Both the position numbers and the translations under genes were made by a program. Positions 10,222-19,290 of a stretch of DNA of 64,000 nucleotides are shown here, piece by piece (position 1 is the first letter of the stretch; each line of letters opens with the position of its first letter). The DNA comes from Seongchinamella sediminis (lineage in GTDB: Bacteria > Pseudomonadota > Gammaproteobacteria > Pseudomonadales > Halieaceae): assembly GCF_003457605.1 (NCBI RefSeq), contig NZ_QRAN01000003.1, positions 248,001-312,000 of the forward strand. The letters are read 5' to 3'. The notes beneath the pieces are model-generated. The model saw only the letters and a list, made by a program, of their open reading frames with translations. It searched no databases and was not told the origin of the DNA.

Positions 10222-11286
10222 TCAGTACTGGTCGAAATAGGCCTGTACATCCCCGGGCAGGTCAGTTTTAGTCAGCACCAGTTTCAACAGTACCCGGGCC
10301 TGTGCCGGATTCAGTTCCCCCGAGGCCACCGTGCCCAGGGCGTCATCATCGATCTCGATATTGCGGCCCACGGTGCCGCTGGTGACCCGGGTCGACCTGA
10401 CCACCACCACGCTGTTCTGGCGGGCGCGCTCCAGCGCCGCCAGCGCCTCTTTGGGCATGTTGCCGTTACCCACCCCGGCGGTGACGATGCCCCTGGCGCC
10501 GCTGGCCACTGCGGCGTCGATCAGGTCCGCGGACACCCCGGCGGAGATATAGATGATGTCCACCCGCGGCAACTGGTTGAGCTCGGCACCGGCGAACTCG
10601 GAGCCGCTGGTGTGCAGGCGATAGGGCTGCCGGTAGTAGGTGTTCTTGCCGTACAGGCTGGCGCCCATCAGGCCGCGCTCGGCGGACACAAAGGTCTGCA
10701 CATCGGTGGTGCTGGTCTTGGTCATGCCCCGGGCGCCGTGAATGTCATCGTTGATGACCACCAGCACGCCCCTGCCCTTCGCCTCGGGGTCCGCCGCTAC
10801 CGCCACCGCGTTGTAGATATTCAGTGGCCCGTCGGCCGACAGGGCCGTGGCCGGGCGCATGGCGGCGGTCATCACCACCGGCTTGTCGCTAGCGACCACC
10901 AGGTTGAGGAAGTAAGCTGTCTCCTCGATGGTGTCGGTACCATGAGTAATAACGATGCCGTCGACCGCCTCATCGGCCAGCAGCGCGTTCACCCGGCCCG
11001 CCAGCTGCAGCCAGATGTCGTCGTTCATGTCCTGGCTGCCGACGTTGGCCACCTGTTCGCCTTTGACCTGCGCCAGCTCCGCCAGCTGCGGCACCGCGCT
11101 GATCAGGGTTTCCACGCCCACCTCCGCCGAGGTATAGCCGGCCTGGGTGCCGGTGGCCGCGGCGCCGGCAATGGTCCCACCCGTTGCCAGGATTACGATA
11201 TTCGGTTTCATGGATTCTCCTGCCATTGTCACAGCGGCACTGGCCAGCGTGGCGGCCAGTACCAGGATTCTGCTGAACATGTTCAT
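10222..11286 (-). CDS. ansB: Type II L-asparaginase, periplasmic
   Basis: This 354-residue protein hydrolyses L-asparagine to aspartate and ammonia. A signal peptide covers about residues 1-22 (hydrophobic run, then a VTMAGE-type cleavage region). The mature part opens NIVILATGGTIAG, the first catalytic threonine motif, and has IVITHGTDTIEETAYF, the second. Ser, Gln and Asp substrate contacts (VGSQDMND) are present. The exported location suggests scavenging of external asparagine. The next gene, truC, follows directly on the same strand. Confidence 0.92.
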   Translation of the reverse strand: MNMFSRILVLAATLASAAVTMAGESMKPNIVILATGGTIAGAAATGTQAGYTSAEVGVETLISAVPQLAELAQVKGEQVANVGSQDMNDDIWLQLAGRVNALLADEAVDGIVITHGTDTIEETAYFLNLVVASDKPVVMTAAMRPATALSADGPLNIYNAVAVAADPEAKGRGVLVVINDDIHGARGMTKTSTTDVQTFVSAERGLMGASLYGKNTYYRQPYRLHTSGSEFAGAELNQLPRVDIIYISAGVSADLIDAAVASGARGIVTAGVGNGNMPKEALAALERARQNSVVVVRSTRVTSGTVGRNIEIDDDALGTVASGELNPAQARVLLKLVLTKTDLPGDVQAYFDQY

Positions 11287-11401
11287 AGATTGTCTCGCAA
11301 CTGAGAAGGCACAGAGGCTGCAGTATCAATGAATTGCTGAACGCGCTCAAGCGCCGTCCGCCCACGCTGGCGGACCATGCCCGCAACAGTACCGCGGGTG
11401 A

Positions 11402-11866
11402 CTACCGCAGGGTAAAAAAGTCCGATGCCACGATGAGCGTGGACAGCAGCAGGAATATCACCGCGCCGGTAATGACCAGGTTAACCGCGGTTTTCTCGGC
11501 GTCACCGTTGACCACAGGGTGGAAGTCATGGGCGTTGGGATGTAATTCTTCGGACGGCACCTCTTCGACAGGGCCGCTGAAGCGGTAGCCTTTATCGGCT
11601 ATGGCCTCAATCGAGTGGCCTGTATTGCCGGCGGGAAAATGTGCGCTGAGCACCGACACACAGTGGCTGAGACGTTCGTCCTTGTTATCGCAACCGTTCA
11701 GGGCTTCCGCCGCCAGTGTGTCTTTCGACAAAAGCTCGCCCCGGTGCCTGATCAAACAGTCCAGTACACTGTTCTCCTCGGGCTGCAGATGTGTCGCTGT
11801 TCCCTGGACACGTATCTCACTGGCATCAGGGTCGAAATCCACTTCTCCCAGGCGATAAACAGTCAC
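11402..11866 (-). CDS. Membrane-anchored winged-helix regulator (ToxR/CadC-like, no sensor domain)
   Basis: This 154-residue protein has an N-terminal OmpR/PhoB-type winged-helix DNA-binding domain (about residues 3-100; LQPEENSVLDCLIRHRGELLSK and AIADKGYRF are the typical recognition and wing parts). A short linker leads to one transmembrane helix (about 130-147), and only about seven residues follow it. ToxR/CadC proteins share this topology but carry a periplasmic sensing domain, which is absent here. The signal must come from a partner protein, the membrane itself or proteolysis. Upstream lies a 260-base intergenic region before divergent dusA. Confidence 0.75.
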   Translation of the reverse strand: MTVYRLGEVDFDPDASEIRVQGTATHLQPEENSVLDCLIRHRGELLSKDTLAAEALNGCDNKDERLSHCVSVLSAHFPAGNTGHSIEAIADKGYRFSGPVEEVPSEELHPNAHDFHPVVNGDAEKTAVNLVITGAVIFLLLSTLIVASDFFTLR

Positions 11867-12128
11867 ATGGCACTCATCCGTATTGCGTTAAGCTTTTCCT
11901 GAAAAGTATAGCAAGGGGGAAATGACCCAGCGTGCTGGCAGGGTCGATACTTATATCGTTTTGGCCTACTCGAGCGTTTTCCTTAAAACAAAACGCATAT
12001 ACCCTTAACTCACAGGGGAGGATGCACACGCCCCTCGCCAGCGCCAAGGGGCAAATTTACCCCCAGCGGGCAGCAATCGACGACCCGCATCGGTTAGAAT
12101 TGCCAGCGACCTTCACAAGCTGGCCCCC

Positions 12129-13118
12129 ATGACCGACGCATTGACAACTTCCCGTCGCTTTTCCATTGCTCCGATGATGGACTGGAGCGATCACCACTGC
12201 CGCTTCTTCTGGCGCCTGCTGAGCAGGCAGGCGCTGCTGTATACCGAGATGGTGACCACCGGCGCGCTGATCCACGGCGACCGGGAGCGATTCCTGCACT
12301 ATAACGCGGAAGAGCACCCCGTTGCCCTGCAGCTGGGCGGCAGCAAGCCCGCGGACCTGGCGCGCTGCGCCCGCTGGGCCGAGGAGTGGCACTACGACGA
12401 GGTCAACCTCAATTGCGGCTGCCCCTCGGACCGGGTCCAGTCGGGCATGTTCGGCGCCTGCCTGATGGCACAGCCGCTAATGGTGGCCGATTGCGTCAGG
12501 GCCATGTGCGAGGCCACTGAGTTGCCGGTCACGGTAAAGCACCGCATCGGCATCGATGACATGGAGTCCTACCAGCAGATGCTGGACTTCGTCGCCCCGG
12601 TGGCGGAAGCGGGTTGCGGGGTGTTCATCGTGCATGCGCGCAAGGCCTGGCTACAGGGTCTGTCGCCGAAGGAAAATCGCGAGATACCGCCGCTGAACTA
12701 CCCCTGGGTCTACCGGCTCAAGCGCGACCTGCCGCAGCTCGAGATCATTATCAACGGCGGCATTCAGACCCTGGACCAGTGCCAACAGCACCTGGCGCAG
12801 GTCGACGGGGTGATGATTGGCCGCGAGGCCTACCAGAACCCCTGGCTGCTGGCTGAGGTCGACGCCGAGCTGTACGGGATGGACAAAACCGTCATTTCCC
12901 GCGATGATGTGATCCTCCAGCTGCTGCCCTACGTGGAGCGGCAACTGGCCCGCGGTGCTCACCTGAATCACATTACCCGTCATATTCTCGGGCTCTACCA
13001 GGGCGTTCCCGGAGCGCGGAAATTCCGCCGCCACCTGAGTGAAAACGCCTACAAAAAAGACGCCGGGATAGGGGTGCTGACCGACGCCCTGGCAATGGTT
13101 CAGCAGGCCGCCGCCTGA
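12129..13118 (+). CDS. dusA: tRNA-dihydrouridine(20/20a) synthase DusA
   Basis: This 329-residue FMN-dependent enzyme reduces uridine 20/20a in the tRNA D-loop. The N-terminus [19 protein letters not shown] and [12 protein letters not shown] (catalytic Cys) are the Dus core. [21 protein letters not shown] distinguishes the DusA subfamily from DusB/C, and the FMN phosphate-binding part INGGIQTL and [15 protein letters not shown] are present. The 239 bases before it, up to the divergent wHTH gene, hold no gene that I can support. Confidence 0.93.
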   Translation: MTDALTTSRRFSIAPMMDWSDHHCRFFWRLLSRQALLYTEMVTTGALIHGDRERFLHYNAEEHPVALQLGGSKPADLARCARWAEEWHYDEVNLNCGCPSDRVQSGMFGACLMAQPLMVADCVRAMCEATELPVTVKHRIGIDDMESYQQMLDFVAPVAEAGCGVFIVHARKAWLQGLSPKENREIPPLNYPWVYRLKRDLPQLEIIINGGIQTLDQCQQHLAQVDGVMIGREAYQNPWLLAEVDAELYGMDKTVISRDDVILQLLPYVERQLARGAHLNHITRHILGLYQGVPGARKFRRHLSENAYKKDAGIGVLTDALAMVQQAAA

Positions 13119-13140
13119 AACTCCAGAACAGGAATCGACC

Positions 13141-14094
13141 GTGACCAGCAAACTAGACCAGCTCAAGGCGATGACCGATGTGGTCGCCGACACCGGCGAC
13201 ATCGAGGCCATCCGCCGCTTCCAGCCACTGGACGCCACCACCAATCCCTCGCTGCTGCTCAAGGCCGCCGCCCTGCCCCACTATGCCGGGTTGCTGGACG
13301 GCGCCAGAACCTGGGCGAGCGCCCAGGGCGGTTCCGACGCCGAGCAACTGGCCAACTGCTGCGACCGCTTCGCGGTCGATGTGGGCAAGGAAATCCTCGG
13401 CATTATCCCCGGCAGGGTTTCCACCGAGGTCGATGCCCGGCTGTCATTCGATACCGCCGCCACCGCCGAACGGGCCCGCAAGCTGATCGGCATGTACGAG
13501 GAGGCCGGCATTGGCCGCGAGCGTATCCTGATCAAAACCGCCTCCACCTGGGAGGGTATTCGCGCCGGAGCCGAGCTGGAAAAAGAAGGCATCAACTGCA
13601 ACCTGACCCTGCTGTTCGGCTTTGGCCAGGCGGCGGCCTGTGCCGATGCCGGTGTATTCCTGATCTCCCCCTTCGTCGGCCGCATCCTCGACTGGTACAA
13701 AGCCAATACCGATCTTGAGGTGCAGGTCCCGCAGGATGACCCGGGGGTACAGTCGGTGAGCCGCATCTACAACTACTACAAGAGCCACGGCTACCAGACC
13801 GTGGTCATGGGCGCGAGTTTTCGCAACACCGGTGAAGTTGAAGCACTGGCCGGCTGCGACCGGCTGACCATCAGCCCGGCCCTGCTGGAGGACCTGGCGG
13901 CGGACCTCGACCAACTGCCGCGGCAACTACATGCCGACAGGGCCGCCGCCGACAGCGGCCGGCAAAGCCCGCTCGAAAGCGAGTTCCGCTATGAGCTCAA
14001 TGCCGATGCCATGGCCACGGAGAAGCTGGCGGAAGGCATTCGCAACTTTGTCGCCGACCAGATAAAGCTGGAACAGCTGATCAGCAAGCGATGA
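13141..14094 (+). CDS. tal: Transaldolase
   Basis: This 317-residue enzyme of the non-oxidative pentose phosphate pathway transfers a dihydroxyacetone unit from sedoheptulose-7-phosphate to glyceraldehyde-3-phosphate. Signatures seen are [13 protein letters not shown], the Schiff-base lysine in [14 protein letters not shown], and [20 protein letters not shown]. Length and motifs match the TalB class. It uses a GTG start 23 bases after dusA. Its stop overlaps the start of the terB-like gene (ATGA), so the three genes are probably one transcript. Confidence 0.95.
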   Translation: MTSKLDQLKAMTDVVADTGDIEAIRRFQPLDATTNPSLLLKAAALPHYAGLLDGARTWASAQGGSDAEQLANCCDRFAVDVGKEILGIIPGRVSTEVDARLSFDTAATAERARKLIGMYEEAGIGRERILIKTASTWEGIRAGAELEKEGINCNLTLLFGFGQAAACADAGVFLISPFVGRILDWYKANTDLEVQVPQDDPGVQSVSRIYNYYKSHGYQTVVMGASFRNTGEVEALAGCDRLTISPALLEDLAADLDQLPRQLHADRAAADSGRQSPLESEFRYELNADAMATEKLAEGIRNFVADQIKLEQLISKR

Positions 14095-14546
14095 TAGCCG
14101 CACTCAAGGCCCTGTTTGAGAAACCGGACGCCGAGTCCGAAGCGGACCTGCAGCACCGCCTGCAGCTGGCCTCGGCTGCCCTGTTGATAGAAACCGCGCG
14201 CGCGGATTTCACCCAGGATGCGGCCGAACAGGAGACCATGGAGGCGCTGCTGTGCTCAAGCCTGAAGCTGGATGAAACAGAGGTCAGGCAACTGCTGGCC
14301 CGGGCCAGTGAGCGGGTCGATGAGTCAATCTCGCTGTATGAATTCACCCGACTGATCAACGATCACTTCAGCATGGAACAAAAGCTGCAGCTGGTGCACA
14401 ACATGTGGGTGGTGGCCTGGGCGGACAACAGCGTCGACAAGTACGAAGAGCACCTGATCCGCCAGGTGGCGGAGCTGACCTATGTGCCCCACCCTGACTA
14501 CATCCGCAGCAAGCACCAGGCCCGTGACAAGGTGCTGGCGCTGTAA
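14091..14546 (+). CDS. TerB family protein
   Basis: This 151-residue, all-helical acidic protein has the TerB/DjlA-like pattern: [17 protein letters not shown] with acidic residues around a possible metal site, and [31 protein letters not shown] (written here in two blocks: helix at about 100-112, then [18 protein letters not shown]). TerB proteins are linked to tellurite resistance and membrane stress and bind calcium. No other ter genes are nearby, so a tellurite role is not implied. It overlaps the tal stop by four bases and is translationally coupled to it. Confidence 0.8.
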   Translation: MIAALKALFEKPDAESEADLQHRLQLASAALLIETARADFTQDAAEQETMEALLCSSLKLDETEVRQLLARASERVDESISLYEFTRLINDHFSMEQKLQLVHNMWVVAWADNSVDKYEEHLIRQVAELTYVPHPDYIRSKHQARDKVLAL

Positions 14547-14548
14547 GC

Positions 14549-15031
14549 TCAGCTGTGCTCGAGCACGTTGATCAGGTCCTTGAAGCGGGCCCGGTTGGCG
14601 TCAGACAGGCCCATCAACACCCGGTGCGCTTCAATCACCCTGTTTTTCACGTCGGCCTCGTCGCTGGCCACCTGGGGCAGTTCTTTTTCCTGTTCGCTAT
14701 CGGCGCAGACCTCCTCGCGCAGGTCGAAGAGGCGCTGGAAGCCCATGCTCTTGAGCAGGCGGTTGATACTGGGGTCGCAGGAAAAGATGGCGGGCTGGAA
14801 GTGGTAGCGCTCCTGGGTCCTGATCGCCAGCTTGGCCAGCAGGCCCAGGGTGGTGGAATCGATACCCTCCACCTCGCATAAATCCACCCACACGCTCTTG
14901 AACTCGGGGTCGTTGAGCATTTTGCGAAAGTAGGCGTCGATGGTGGTGCACAGGGTCAGCCGCACGTCGCCCAGCATGCGTATCACGTACGCGCCATGGT
15001 GACTGGCGGCCTGTATTCTCCCTTCTTGCAT
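14549..15031 (-). CDS. STAS-domain anti-sigma factor antagonist, HsbA-like
   Basis: This 160-residue protein has a STAS domain over about residues 3-105. VWVDLCEVEGIDSTTLGLLA has the position of the phosphorylatable serine (DST) of SpoIIAA-type antagonists. It pairs with the upstream receiver-phosphatase as in the Pseudomonas HsbR-HsbA system, where the phosphorylation state of HsbA directs it towards FlgM or a diguanylate cyclase. The ATG at 15031 starts one base after the upstream stop, so translation is coupled. The C-terminal 55 residues are charged and helical. Confidence 0.8.
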   Translation of the reverse strand: MQEGRIQAASHHGAYVIRMLGDVRLTLCTTIDAYFRKMLNDPEFKSVWVDLCEVEGIDSTTLGLLAKLAIRTQERYHFQPAIFSCDPSINRLLKSMGFQRLFDLREEVCADSEQEKELPQVASDEADVKNRVIEAHRVLMGLSDANRARFKDLINVLEHS

Positions 15032-15032
15032 C

Positions 15033-16214
15033 TCAGCCTCGTTTGCTGATGAACAATGCGGCGATATCATCCGGGGCTGTGTCCACCTGGTCAAGCCCCA
15101 ATCGCGTCACCATTTCTTCCGGTGAATTGGCCGTTTCTTCGAATACATTGAGGAAATACTTCTCTTTTTCAATCAGGTTCTTTGGCGGCAGGATCTCCAG
15201 GATACCATCGGAGAACAGGGCCAGCATAAAGCTGGCCGGCAGGTCTATCATGTGCTCCTCGTAACTGGCGTCCTCGAGGATACCCACTGCGGAGCCCTCA
15301 CCGCGCAGGTAGCGGGCGCCGTCCTCGGACACCAGCACCGGCTGCGGCAAGTGACCGGCCACGCTGTAGCGCAGGCTGTTGTGTTCCAGGTCCAGCACCC
15401 CCACCACCATGGTGGCGAATTTGCCCACCTCCAGGTCCATGAGTTCCTGGTTGGCGCGCTTCAGCAGCGCCACCGGGCTGAGGATGGTGTCATCGCTGCG
15501 GCGCAGGAAGTCGGAACGTTTGCGGGCAAACAGGTTCTTGAGCAATACCGTGGCAAAGGCTGAGGAGCTGCCATGGCCGGAAACGTCTGCCATGAAGAAG
15601 GTGACGAAATGCTCGCCGACGATGAAATAATCGGTGAAATCGCCGCTGAGGTAGAGGGACGGGATGACGGTGTGACTGAAGACATAGTCACCCAGCACCA
15701 GCGGTGAGGCCGGCAGCATGCGCAGCTGTACCTGCCGGCCCGCCTGCTGGTCCTTCTCCAGCATCTCGATGGTGCCGGTCAGTTCGGTGTTGGCCGCCTG
15801 CAGACTGCGCCGGGATTCTTCCAGTTCGCGGCGCACCTGGCGCTGGCGCACGCAGCGGTCCAGCGAGCGCCGCAGGGCCTCCACGTCATCTACCGGGCGG
15901 ACAAAAAAATCGCTGGCACCCACCCGCAGGGCCCGCATCATGCGCGAGGCCTCGGCCTGGTCGCTGAACAGGATAACCGGAATCTGCACGTCCATTTCCC
16001 GCAGGGTGCGCTCGGCGAAGCTCCAGCTCAGCCCTTCCATGTCCATTTCACAGAGGATGGCATCCAGGTCGGGCCGGGTATGCAGGAATTCGCGTGCCGC
16101 GGTGGCGTCGGTGTACTTGAGCGCGGTAAAACCCAGGTCCGTTACCAGCGCAGCCAGGGCTTCCAGACGCTCGGGATTGTCATCGGCAACGAGCGCGGTA
16201 CCAATTGAGTCCAT
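15033..16214 (-). CDS. Response regulator-PP2C phosphatase, HsbR-like (degenerate receiver)
   Basis: This 393-residue protein has an N-terminal CheY-like receiver (about 5-125), a coiled-coil linker (about 127-160) and a C-terminal SpoIIE/RsbU-type PP2C phosphatase (about 175-390; DVSGHGSSSAFAT is the metal motif, then LFSDGILE and DDIAALF). It should dephosphorylate the downstream STAS protein. The receiver keeps the acidic pair (ADD, 11-12), but Glu56 lies where the phospho-acceptor Asp is expected (DAILCEMDMEG), and Arg replaces the conserved Lys (FFVRPVDD). That arrangement suggests phosphorylation-independent or altered control. Confidence 0.85.
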   Translation of the reverse strand: MDSIGTALVADDNPERLEALAALVTDLGFTALKYTDATAAREFLHTRPDLDAILCEMDMEGLSWSFAERTLREMDVQIPVILFSDQAEASRMMRALRVGASDFFVRPVDDVEALRRSLDRCVRQRQVRRELEESRRSLQAANTELTGTIEMLEKDQQAGRQVQLRMLPASPLVLGDYVFSHTVIPSLYLSGDFTDYFIVGEHFVTFFMADVSGHGSSSAFATVLLKNLFARKRSDFLRRSDDTILSPVALLKRANQELMDLEVGKFATMVVGVLDLEHNSLRYSVAGHLPQPVLVSEDGARYLRGEGSAVGILEDASYEEHMIDLPASFMLALFSDGILEILPPKNLIEKEKYFLNVFEETANSPEEMVTRLGLDQVDTAPDDIAALFISKRG

Positions 16215-16336
16215 GGGGGACCATGTGCTGACTGTATTGCCCTAGACAGTAAGCCCAACACCAGGGCCAGGCAAGCGCTTATAGCCAGGATTGGGCACGA
16301 TTTCACACTTTCGCGAGCGCCCCCGCGATGCGGGCC

Positions 16337-17062
16337 CTAAAAGTCCTCGAAGTCCTCGCCTTCCTCGAAATCAGAGAAATCGTCCTGGATCACCCCGTCG
16401 TTGACGAAGGCCTCGCGATTGGAGAGGTAGGCGTCGCGGACAAAGATATAGCGATCACCCGAAATCAGCTCATCGGCGTCCAGCAGCCGGGCCCGACCGT
16501 CCACCAGCCCCAGGCCCCAGAGGCTGTTGCGCAAGGCCACGCTGGGCATGTAGGTGGGCACCGAGGTGTAGGCGTCGAAAATGGTACCGGTGCCGCTGCG
16601 CACGGTGCGCGGGCCGAACAGGGGCACCATGAGGTAGGGGCCGGAGTCGAGGCCCCACACCGACAGGGTGTGGCCAAAATCGGTGCGATAGGGCCGCACG
16701 CCCATGGGGGTGGCCACGTCGAACAGGCCGGCCAGGCCTATGGTGCTGTTCAGCAGGAAACGGCCGCCGCTCTGTCCCGCCCCGGCAAAGCGCCCCTGCA
16801 GGACACTGTTGATAGCCGAATTGAAGTCATAGAAATTGGCGAATACATTGCCCACGCCGCGTTTGGCAAAACCGGGCAGGACCCAGTCGTAGCCAACGGC
16901 GATCGGGCGCACAAGGTACTTGTCCAGGGTGTTGTTGACGCTGAACATGGTCCTGTTAAAGGACTCGAAGGGGTCGACATTGCGCGCTTCTTCCCCGGCG
17001 CCGTTAACGGCAAGCGGAAGAGCCAGCGCAAGCAACAGTAGCAGCGAACGAAACACGGTCAT
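16337..17062 (-). CDS. mlaA: MlaA (VacJ) family phospholipid transport protein
   Basis: This 241-residue protein has a signal peptide (about 1-21) and the VacJ/MlaA core: DPFESFNRTMFSVNNTLDK, then FYDFNSAINSVLQG, and GHTLSVWGLDSGPYLMVPLF, the classic block. MlaA removes mislocalised phospholipids from the outer leaflet of the outer membrane with porins and the Mla ABC system. The other mla genes are not in the window. The signal peptide ends VNGAGEE without a cysteine, so the usual lipoprotein lipobox is missing. The C-terminal 15 residues are highly acidic. Confidence 0.9.
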   Translation of the reverse strand: MTVFRSLLLLLALALPLAVNGAGEEARNVDPFESFNRTMFSVNNTLDKYLVRPIAVGYDWVLPGFAKRGVGNVFANFYDFNSAINSVLQGRFAGAGQSGGRFLLNSTIGLAGLFDVATPMGVRPYRTDFGHTLSVWGLDSGPYLMVPLFGPRTVRSGTGTIFDAYTSVPTYMPSVALRNSLWGLGLVDGRARLLDADELISGDRYIFVRDAYLSNREAFVNDGVIQDDFSDFEEGEDFEDF

Positions 17063-17126
17063 TCTCGGGAAATACCTGTAAGGGGGCGCTGATGGTAAGC
17101 GCGATCCGGTTAGCTGACAAGCCCGG

Positions 17127-17870
17127 TCAAGAGGCCACCAGAACGCCTGATTGTAACATTTGACCGAGCTGCTGTAGACCGAAGGAGTGAATTTGTGCCG
17201 CTGGCATCTGCATCTCCCGCGCCAGGGCCGAGAGGATCTCGACCGAAGACGCGCTGTCGTTGTCCCGGATCAGTTCCAGCAGGCGCGCGGTGGCCGCGTT
17301 CAGTTCGATGAATTCCACTTCGTCCCGGTGATTGCGGTAAACAACCAGGTAGGTGGGCTGGTCCGCCGTCTGCGGACGGTACCCGGCCCCCACCCGATGC
17401 ACTGGAAACTGGTAGCTGAGCACCCAGGCCAGCGGCGACAAGCGCGGGCAGCAGGTCTCCAGGTCGATGGTATCCGCCGGTGCCGGCAGCTCATCCTCGG
17501 CGATATCCAGCGCCAGTTCCACCCACTCGTAGTGTGCCAGCTCCGCCATGAACGGGGGATCACACTCCCGCAGCTGATGCTCGTTGAGCAGGTAGCTGAT
17601 GAATTCCTGGCTGATCTCGAGAAAATACGGCGACTTGCAGCGGTGGGTGTCCATGAACATCCGCACCAGTTGATCCCACTCCGGCTGCGGGTAGAGGCTG
17701 CGCAGCACCGGAAAACCGCCGCTGATAAATCCCTCGATATTGTTGTAGATCAGCTCCCGATAAACCTGCAGCCGGCGCTCCTCGATGCCCGCCGGCGCAG
17801 GCGCCCCTTCCGGGTCGCGCAGGTGGGCCGCCATGGCCAGCTGGGCGTCGCGCAAACTTGTCGTACTCAT
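17127..17870 (-). CDS. hvfC: HvfC-like partner protein (DUF2063)
   Basis: This 247-residue protein has the DUF2063 N-terminal domain ([20 protein letters not shown], about residues 33-52, then PVLRSLYP) and a C-terminal wHTH-like part (about 160-247). In Haemophilus and related systems HvfC/BufC is the substrate-recognising partner of the HvfB/BufB iron oxidase. It overlaps the hvfB stop by four bases (ATGA), so the two are translationally coupled in a 1:1 arrangement expected of a complex. The ATG at 17870 is the first conserved start. Confidence 0.88.
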   Translation of the reverse strand: MSTTSLRDAQLAMAAHLRDPEGAPAPAGIEERRLQVYRELIYNNIEGFISGGFPVLRSLYPQPEWDQLVRMFMDTHRCKSPYFLEISQEFISYLLNEHQLRECDPPFMAELAHYEWVELALDIAEDELPAPADTIDLETCCPRLSPLAWVLSYQFPVHRVGAGYRPQTADQPTYLVVYRNHRDEVEFIELNAATARLLELIRDNDSASSVEILSALAREMQMPAAQIHSFGLQQLGQMLQSGVLVAS

Positions 17871-18724
17871 GCCCCGGACACCGCTTGCCGCTGACCCGCT
17901 TCCGCCGCCGCCTGCAGCTGCCTGACCTGTGCCAGCTCGAGCAGCAGTTCCGCCAGTGGCGGCAGGTTGAAGTCGCGCTCCAGCAGGGTGGGCAACACAC
18001 CGGTGCGCTGGTAGGCCTGGGCCAGCAGCTCCCACACCGGGTCGATCACGTCGGCGCCGTGGGTGTCGACCTTGAGATCCTCGGCCTCATCGTAGTGACC
18101 GGCCACATGGATGTAGCGGGCCCGCTCCAGCGGCAGGGCATCGAGGAACTCAAACGCGTCGTAACCGTGGTTAATGCTGTTGACGTAGATGTTGTTCACA
18201 TCCAGCAGCAGGTCACAGCCACTTTCGGCCAGCACCGCAGCAATAAACTCCGCCTCGCTCAGTTCGCAATGGGGCTGGGCGTAGTAGGAGGCATTTTCCA
18301 GGGCGATGGGGGCGCCGATGATATCCTGCACCTGCCGCACCCGCGCGGCCACGTAGTGCACGGCCTCCTCGGTGAAGGGGATCGGCAGCAGGTCGTACAG
18401 GTGCCCGTCCGCTGCGCAGTAGGTGAGATGCTCGCTGTACAGCGGCACCTGGTAAGCATCCATGAACTGGCGCACCGACCTGACCAGATCCTGGTCCAGC
18501 GGGTCGGGGCCGCCGATATCCAGGGACAGACCGTGCAGCACAATGGGAAAGCGCTCGGCCAGGCTGCGAAACTGGCGTCCGAAACGGCCGCCGACCCCGA
18601 TCCAGTTCTCCGGCGCCGCCTCCATAAAATCTACCGTTCCCTGGTCCATAGACAGGAGCGGGCCCAGAAGGGCCCGCCTCAGGCCGAGTCCCGCTCCCTG
18701 GAACCCGGGGCTGTCAGTCGGCAT
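17867..18724 (-). CDS. hvfB: HvfB: multinuclear iron-dependent oxidase (DUF692, MNIO)
   Basis: This 285-residue TIM-barrel protein of the DUF692 family (after MbnB and BufB) modifies cysteines of a precursor peptide using two or three iron ions. Putative ligands are in [47 protein letters not shown] (Asp, Asn, His), [16 protein letters not shown] and LLERDFN. The ATG at 18724 overlaps the stop of hvfA (TGATG), which links translation of the two genes. In HvfA-type systems the known product is an oxazolone/thioamide group that binds copper(I); here this is inference. Confidence 0.92.
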   Translation of the reverse strand: MPTDSPGFQGAGLGLRRALLGPLLSMDQGTVDFMEAAPENWIGVGGRFGRQFRSLAERFPIVLHGLSLDIGGPDPLDQDLVRSVRQFMDAYQVPLYSEHLTYCAADGHLYDLLPIPFTEEAVHYVAARVRQVQDIIGAPIALENASYYAQPHCELSEAEFIAAVLAESGCDLLLDVNNIYVNSINHGYDAFEFLDALPLERARYIHVAGHYDEAEDLKVDTHGADVIDPVWELLAQAYQRTGVLPTLLERDFNLPPLAELLLELAQVRQLQAAAEAGQRQAVSGA

Positions 18725-19113
18725 CAGCTGCCGCACTTACCTTCGCCGCACTTGCCCTCGCCCTTGGCTTTGCCTTTGGCCTTGCCTTCGCCGCATTTAC
18801 CTTCACCGCACTTGCCTTCAGCCTTGGCCTTGCCTTCGCCGCATTTACCTTCGCCGCACTTGCCTTCACCTTTGGCCTTGCCTTCGCCGCATTTACCTTC
18901 GCCGCACTTGCCTTCACCTTTGGCTTTGCCTTCACCGCACTTGCCTTCGCCGCACTTGCCGTCCCGGTGCTTGTCGTAGTTGGCCAGGTCGTAGCCGCCA
19001 CTGAGCTGCTGCGCCGAGAAGGGATTCACTTCCGCGCTGGCCAGGGGTGCAATAGACGTAGCCAGGAACGCTGCGCCGAGGACGGCAGCAAGAGGTTTTT
19101 TAGAATGAGCCAT
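18724..19113 (-). CDS. hvfA: HvfA: Cys-rich repeat precursor peptide of the copper-binding RiPP system
   Basis: This 129-residue exported precursor has a clear signal peptide (about 1-27, cleaving near PLASAEV). A 20-residue spacer follows, and from residue 51 to the end there are five repeat units, each with two GKCG motifs: nine EGKCG and one DGKCG, ten cysteines in all. Between units lie EGKAKG spacers. EGKCG is the motif modified by HvfB/HvfC in Haemophilus influenzae HvfA. The protein has no other cysteines. With hvfB and hvfC directly downstream and overlapping, this forms a complete three-gene operon. Confidence 0.92.
   Translation of the reverse strand: MAHSKKPLAAVLGAAFLATSIAPLASAEVNPFSAQQLSGGYDLANYDKHRDGKCGEGKCGEGKAKGEGKCGEGKCGEGKAKGEGKCGEGKCGEGKAKAEGKCGEGKCGEGKAKGKAKGEGKCGEGKCGS
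18727..18963 (-). repeat. Coding tandem repeat of hvfA (unit about 48 bp)
   Basis: Five units, four of about 48-60 bp and a shorter last one, encode GKCG pairs separated by EGKAKG-type spacers. The fourth unit carries an extra KAKG. The near-identical units suggest expansion by slippage or unequal recombination. The plus strand of this stretch is open in other frames with a Pro/Ser/Leu repeat, which is only an echo. Confidence 0.9.
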
Positions 19114-19290
19114 GTTGTATTCCCTGTAGTAATCCGAAGTTTTTCTGCTTACACACCGCGCCGGGCCGAACATCGCCGCGACGAACGCATGTTGCAAGTT
19201 ATGACCGGGCCTTTATCGCTAAGTTTCAGAGACCGGGCAAAACACCCGGTAATTTTTCACAATCACGGCAAAAGGGCAAACGGCATAAAC

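Noticed and set aside
14091-14546. Possible tellurite-resistance locus because of the TerB-like protein.
   Set aside because: No terA, terC, terD or terE-like gene is near; the gene is coupled to transaldolase instead.
18727-18963. Regularly spaced repeats that could suggest a CRISPR array.
   Set aside because: The units are contiguous coding repeats of hvfA in one frame, without unique spacers.
17858-18979. Plus-strand frame ending in many Leu-Pro-Ser repeats.
   Set aside because: This is the antisense reading of the hvfA repeat and hvfB.
19232-19250. Hairpin ACCGGG/CCCGGT followed by T residues on the plus strand.
   Set aside because: No plus-strand gene ends there; on the minus strand, where hrpA ends nearby, no T-run follows. 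It might still affect hrpA-hvfA separation.
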